This document shows, piece after piece, positions 61,349 through 64,000 of a DNA stretch of 64,000 bases; the first letter of the stretch is position 1; every line of letters starts with the position of its first letter. The stretch spans positions 1,798,001 through 1,862,000 of the forward strand of contig NZ_FOIZ01000001.1 of NCBI RefSeq assembly GCF_900109295.1. The letters run 5' to 3'. The position numbers and the translations under genes are program-made. The DNA comes from Cognatiyoonia koreensis. Its GTDB lineage: Bacteria > Pseudomonadota > Alphaproteobacteria > Rhodobacterales > Rhodobacteraceae. The notes under the pieces were generated by a model, which saw nothing but the letters and a program-made list of their open reading frames with translations, did no database searches and was not told the DNA's origin.

Positions 61349-63635
61349 TGTCTGCCTTCGCCTGTTGCAGGGTTTGCCAGACACGGTGCGGCGTGAACGG
61401 CATTTCAATGGCGCGCACACCTTCGTCCCACATCGCATCAAGGACAGCATTTGCAACCGCGGCCAGCGCCCCGACAGTGCCCGCTTCGCCACAACCCTTC
61501 ATGCCCATGGGGTTATATGTGCTGGGTGTCCCCTCGGTCGAGAAATCGATCATAGGCACATTGTCCGCCCGCGGCATTCCATAGTCCATAAAACTCGCCG
61601 TGAGCAGTTGGCCGTCCTCATCAAAGACAACCCGCTCGGTCAGCGCCTGCCCGATACCTTGGGCCACGCCGCCGTGCACCTGACCGGCCACAAGCATCGG
61701 ATTGATCAGGTTTCCGAAATCGTCAACGACAGTGTAGCGATCCACACTGACAACGCCGGTTTCAGGGTCGATCTCGATCTCGGCAACATGCGCACCGTTG
61801 GGGAATGACCGGTTTTCCAGCGTGATCTTCGCCGTGTGGGTCAGCAGATCGTCACGCCCTGCGGCGCGGGCCATATCTGCGACCTCCAGCATTGTGGGGG
61901 TCAGGTTCGATCCGGCGATGCGGAACCGTTCGTCATCGAAACTCACAGCAGCAGCATCGACACCTTCGGTGTCTGCAAGAAACGCGCCGAAGTCGATCAG
62001 CATCTTGTCCACCGTCGCCAGCGTCGCGGTGTTTTGCACCGTAACGGACCGTGATCCACCTGTGCCGCCGCCCGTCGCGATCAGATCGCTATCTCCCTGA
62101 ATGACCTTGATCTTGTCCGCAGGGATACCCGTCTGGTCTGACAGGAATTGCGCGAAAACGGTTTCATGGCCTTGCCCGTTCGATTGCGTGCCAACATAGA
62201 TCAACGCGCCGTCTTCGACGAAATCGACCTTGGTCGTCTCGGACGGATTTCCAAGAATGCTTTCGATGTAATAGCAAAGCCCCTGCCCGCGCAGCTTTCC
62301 GGCGGCAGCGCTCTTGGCCTTGCGCGCGGCAAAGCCACTGACATCCGCCTCGCCCTCCACCCGCGTCAGGACGCGCGCGAATTCACCGACGTCATAGGTG
62401 ACACCTGTCGCGGTCGTGTAGGGAAACTGGTCGGGGGCGATAAAGTTCTTCTTGCGCAACTCCCAAGGATCGACACCCAGCTGGCGCGCGGCCTCGTCCA
62501 TGGTGCGTTCGAGCACGAAAATCGCCTCTGGGCGGCCAGCGCCGCGATAGGCATCGACAGGCGTTGTATTGGTAAAAACGCCGCGCGTGCGCATGTATGC
62601 CGCCTGCACGTCATAGGTGCCCATCAGCACCTTGGAAAACAGATCAGTCTGAATGAACTGTGCAAAGCCCGAGATATAGGCCCCCATATTCGCAACCGTA
62701 TCAAGGTGATAGGCGACAATGCGATGATCGGCGTCAAAGGCCATCGTGGCCGTCGTCACCAGATCGCGCCCGGCATTGTCCGTCAGCATCGCCTCGGTGC
62801 GCTCCGACATCCAGCGCACAGGGCGGCCGAGCGTCCTGGCAGCATAGGCAACAACGGGATATTCGGGATAGTTGAACGCCTTCATGCCAAACCCGCCGCC
62901 CACATCGGGGTTGGTGATGCGGATATCCTCGGCATCCATGCCAAACATCTTGGCCAGGTCCGCTTTCAGTCCCCAGACACCCTGCCCGTTGAACGACACA
63001 TGCAAGCGGCCATCGACCATTTCGGCAAAACAGCCGCGTGGCTCCATGGCGTTGCAGATCACACGGTTGTCGGTGATATCGACCTTGATCACATGGGCGG
63101 CACTTTCCAAAGCGGCATCGACGGCCTCCAGATCACCCAAACCCCAATCAAAAACCTGATTATCGGGGGCCGCATCGTGAAGCGGCTCTCCGGAAAAGGA
63201 CAGATCGATATGCGCAGGCAAATCATCGACGTCCAACAGGATTGCTTCGGCGGCATCCTTCGCATTTGCGTAGGTATCGGCGATGACAACGGCCACAGCC
63301 TCACCGACGTGGCGGACGCGATCAAGGGCAAGAACCGGGCGGAGCGGCTTGACGCCCTTTGACCCGTCGCGGTTCGTGACAGCACCGCCGCTGATATCGA
63401 CCTTGACGCCGGCATCCAGCAGATCCTGCCCGGTGATGACAGCGACGACACCCGGCATCTCGCGCGCATCATCAACGTCCAGCGCGGTGATCACACCATG
63501 GGCAACGGGAGAGCGCATAACAAACGCATGCAGCGCATCATGGGGTGCGATGTCATCGACATAGCGACCCGCCCCTGTCAGAAAACGGACATCCTCGACC
63601 CGCTTGACCGGCTGGCTTTTTCCGAACTTGTCCAT
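61335..63635 (-). CDS. Molybdenum hydroxylase large subunit, form-II CoxL-like
   Basis: A 766-residue protein of the xanthine oxidase large-subunit family (GxxGRYVDDIAPHDALHAFVMRSPVAHG, NPDVGGGFGMKAFNYPEYPVVAYAAR). It carries AYRGAGRPE, the form-II signature, in place of the AYXCSFR motif of true CO dehydrogenases. The C-terminal MKGCGEAGTVGALAAVANAV holds the catalytic glutamate region. No small [2Fe-2S] or medium FAD subunit gene lies next to it: valS is upstream and a DUF2235 gene downstream. Purine, aldehyde or aromatic hydroxylation are alternatives to CO oxidation. Confidence 0.85.
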   Translation of the reverse strand: MDKFGKSQPVKRVEDVRFLTGAGRYVDDIAPHDALHAFVMRSPVAHGVITALDVDDAREMPGVVAVITGQDLLDAGVKVDISGGAVTNRDGSKGVKPLRPVLALDRVRHVGEAVAVVIADTYANAKDAAEAILLDVDDLPAHIDLSFSGEPLHDAAPDNQVFDWGLGDLEAVDAALESAAHVIKVDITDNRVICNAMEPRGCFAEMVDGRLHVSFNGQGVWGLKADLAKMFGMDAEDIRITNPDVGGGFGMKAFNYPEYPVVAYAARTLGRPVRWMSERTEAMLTDNAGRDLVTTATMAFDADHRIVAYHLDTVANMGAYISGFAQFIQTDLFSKVLMGTYDVQAAYMRTRGVFTNTTPVDAYRGAGRPEAIFVLERTMDEAARQLGVDPWELRKKNFIAPDQFPYTTATGVTYDVGEFARVLTRVEGEADVSGFAARKAKSAAAGKLRGQGLCYYIESILGNPSETTKVDFVEDGALIYVGTQSNGQGHETVFAQFLSDQTGIPADKIKVIQGDSDLIATGGGTGGSRSVTVQNTATLATVDKMLIDFGAFLADTEGVDAAAVSFDDERFRIAGSNLTPTMLEVADMARAAGRDDLLTHTAKITLENRSFPNGAHVAEIEIDPETGVVSVDRYTVVDDFGNLINPMLVAGQVHGGVAQGIGQALTERVVFDEDGQLLTASFMDYGMPRADNVPMIDFSTEGTPSTYNPMGMKGCGEAGTVGALAAVANAVLDAMWDEGVRAIEMPFTPHRVWQTLQQAKADSAAA

Positions 63636-63650
63636 CGTGTGATCCTTTGG

Positions 63651-63678
63651 CTGGTGTTAGGCAGAACCTAACCGCCAG
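63651..63678. promoter_or_regulatory. Inverted repeat upstream of the CoxL-like gene
   Basis: GTTAGG-N5-CCTAAC with outer CTGG/CCAG arms lies 15-43 bases upstream of the CoxL-like start, in the 254-base divergent gap with valS. On the minus strand AAGGATCACACG then gives the ribosome binding site. It could be a repressor operator or a leader hairpin. Confidence 0.45.
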
Positions 63679-63889
63679 AGGCGCAAGGTCCACCCCTAAC
63701 GCCGACACCTGCGCAACAAGGAACGACGGGAAAGCAAAAAACGCGCAGCGCAGGCATGCAGCCCGCCTGCAGGCCATTGCTGAAACCGGCAAGGTGTAAC
63801 TGATCAAACATCTGGTTTGCGCATTCCGCCCTTTTCGCCTCTCACTGGTTTGTTTAAGACGCAGGCAAGCACAAAAGGACGGCACAGAT

Positions 63890-64000
63890 ATGGCAATGGA
63901 AAAGACATTCGACGCAAAGATGCGCGAAGCCGCGATCTACAAGATGTGGGAAGACGCAGGCGCGTTCAAAGCCGGAGCCAACGCGTCGCGCGACGAAACC
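63890..64000 (+). CDS. valS: Valyl-tRNA synthetase, first 37 residues (cut by window edge)
   Basis: The ATG at 63890 opens [20 protein letters not shown] then [17 protein letters not shown] and runs off the window. This matches the N-terminus of alphaproteobacterial ValS (ExxIYxxWExxGxFxA). AAAAGGACGGCACAGAT precedes it. Only the leader is visible, so the call rests on that pattern. Confidence 0.82.
   Translation, partial: MAMEKTFDAKMREAAIYKMWEDAGAFKAGANASRDET

Noticed and set aside
61335-63635. Aerobic CO oxidation capacity
   Set aside because: The motif is AYRGAGR (form II), not AYXCSFR, and partner subunits are missing here.
1-64000. CRISPR array, integron, transposon or prophage
   Set aside because: No regularly spaced repeats, transposase, integrase or terminal inverted repeats were seen, and gene order is housekeeping-like.

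Overview
This window is a stretch of alphaproteobacterial chromosome. It most resembles a marine member of the Rhodobacterales (Roseobacter group). Signs of this are the high GC content, the MetG variant with an FSTSRGRG signature, the alphaproteobacterial type DUF3572-pleD pair, the roseobacter-like DUF2927 and XRE proteins, and ordinary housekeeping genes (gatCA, rnpB, rpmG, tadA, metG, putA, metF, valS). I saw no insertion sequence, prophage, integrase or CRISPR array. Coding density is very high and no gene-free stretch exceeds 300 bases. The assignment to an order is an inference from protein style, not a search.

Layout. 1-9.4 kb: end of a magnesium transporter (mgtE), two convergent purine deaminases, hisN, an XRE regulator, a quinone oxidoreductase, a LysR regulator, a DUF1127 protein, a Bax-inhibitor family protein and a dipeptidase-like M19 protein without its usual N-terminal metal motif. 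9.4-13.2 kb: a dikinase-like protein (His domain before ATP-grasp domain), rpmG, two tandem paralogous membrane proteins and the RNase P RNA. 13.2-19.2 kb: an amidase, a lipoprotein, gatCA, a ceramidase-like protein, a metallo-beta-lactamase-fold hydrolase, tadA and rluB. 19.2-26.1 kb: a co-directional stress-type cluster with TerC, a small membrane protein, XpaC, TelA, a DUF2927 lipoprotein, an SPFH-GYF protein, a b561-like membrane protein and a zinc-ribbon membrane protein. 26.1-33.3 kb: a sugar kinase, dtd, a CAP-domain protein, the zur-znuCB / znuA zinc uptake locus around a palindromic Zur box, an MttB-family methyltransferase and a HAD phosphatase.

33.4-37.1 kb holds the most striking gene: a 1062-residue cytoplasmic reductive dehalogenase. 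It carries two [4Fe-4S] motifs and is fused to its own flavin/NAD(P)H reductase and plant-type [2Fe-2S] ferredoxin domain. This is the self-sufficient catabolic architecture, not the respiratory one. Its catalytic half has a clear degenerate internal copy in the N-terminal half, and a small coupled gene of unknown function follows it.

37.1-42.1 kb: DUF3572, a PleD-like diguanylate cyclase with a degenerate receiver, an operon of EF-hand protein, ECF sigma, anti-sigma candidate and CnrX-like sensor, then DUF983 and NUDIX genes. 42.1-46.7 kb: a five-gene, translationally coupled carnitine-degradation operon (BKACE, a lipocalin-like lipoprotein, carnitine dehydrogenase fused to a thioesterase, an SDR and an EamA transporter). 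46.8-64 kb: an aldo-keto reductase, an MFS transporter, metG, a lytic transglycosylase, tRNA-Leu(UAA), a TPR protein, putR-putA, a rhomboid protease, suhB, metR-metF around a dyad operator, a DUF2235 protein, an orphan form-II CoxL-like subunit and the start of valS.

Themes. Quaternary-amine and one-carbon catabolism recurs: the M19-like protein, the MttB-like protein, the carnitine operon and metF. Two corrinoid-linked proteins (the MttB family and the dehalogenase) lie within about 5 kb. Many convergent gene pairs end on a shared 4-base stop overlap (CTAG or TTAG), which leaves no room for hairpin terminators between them.
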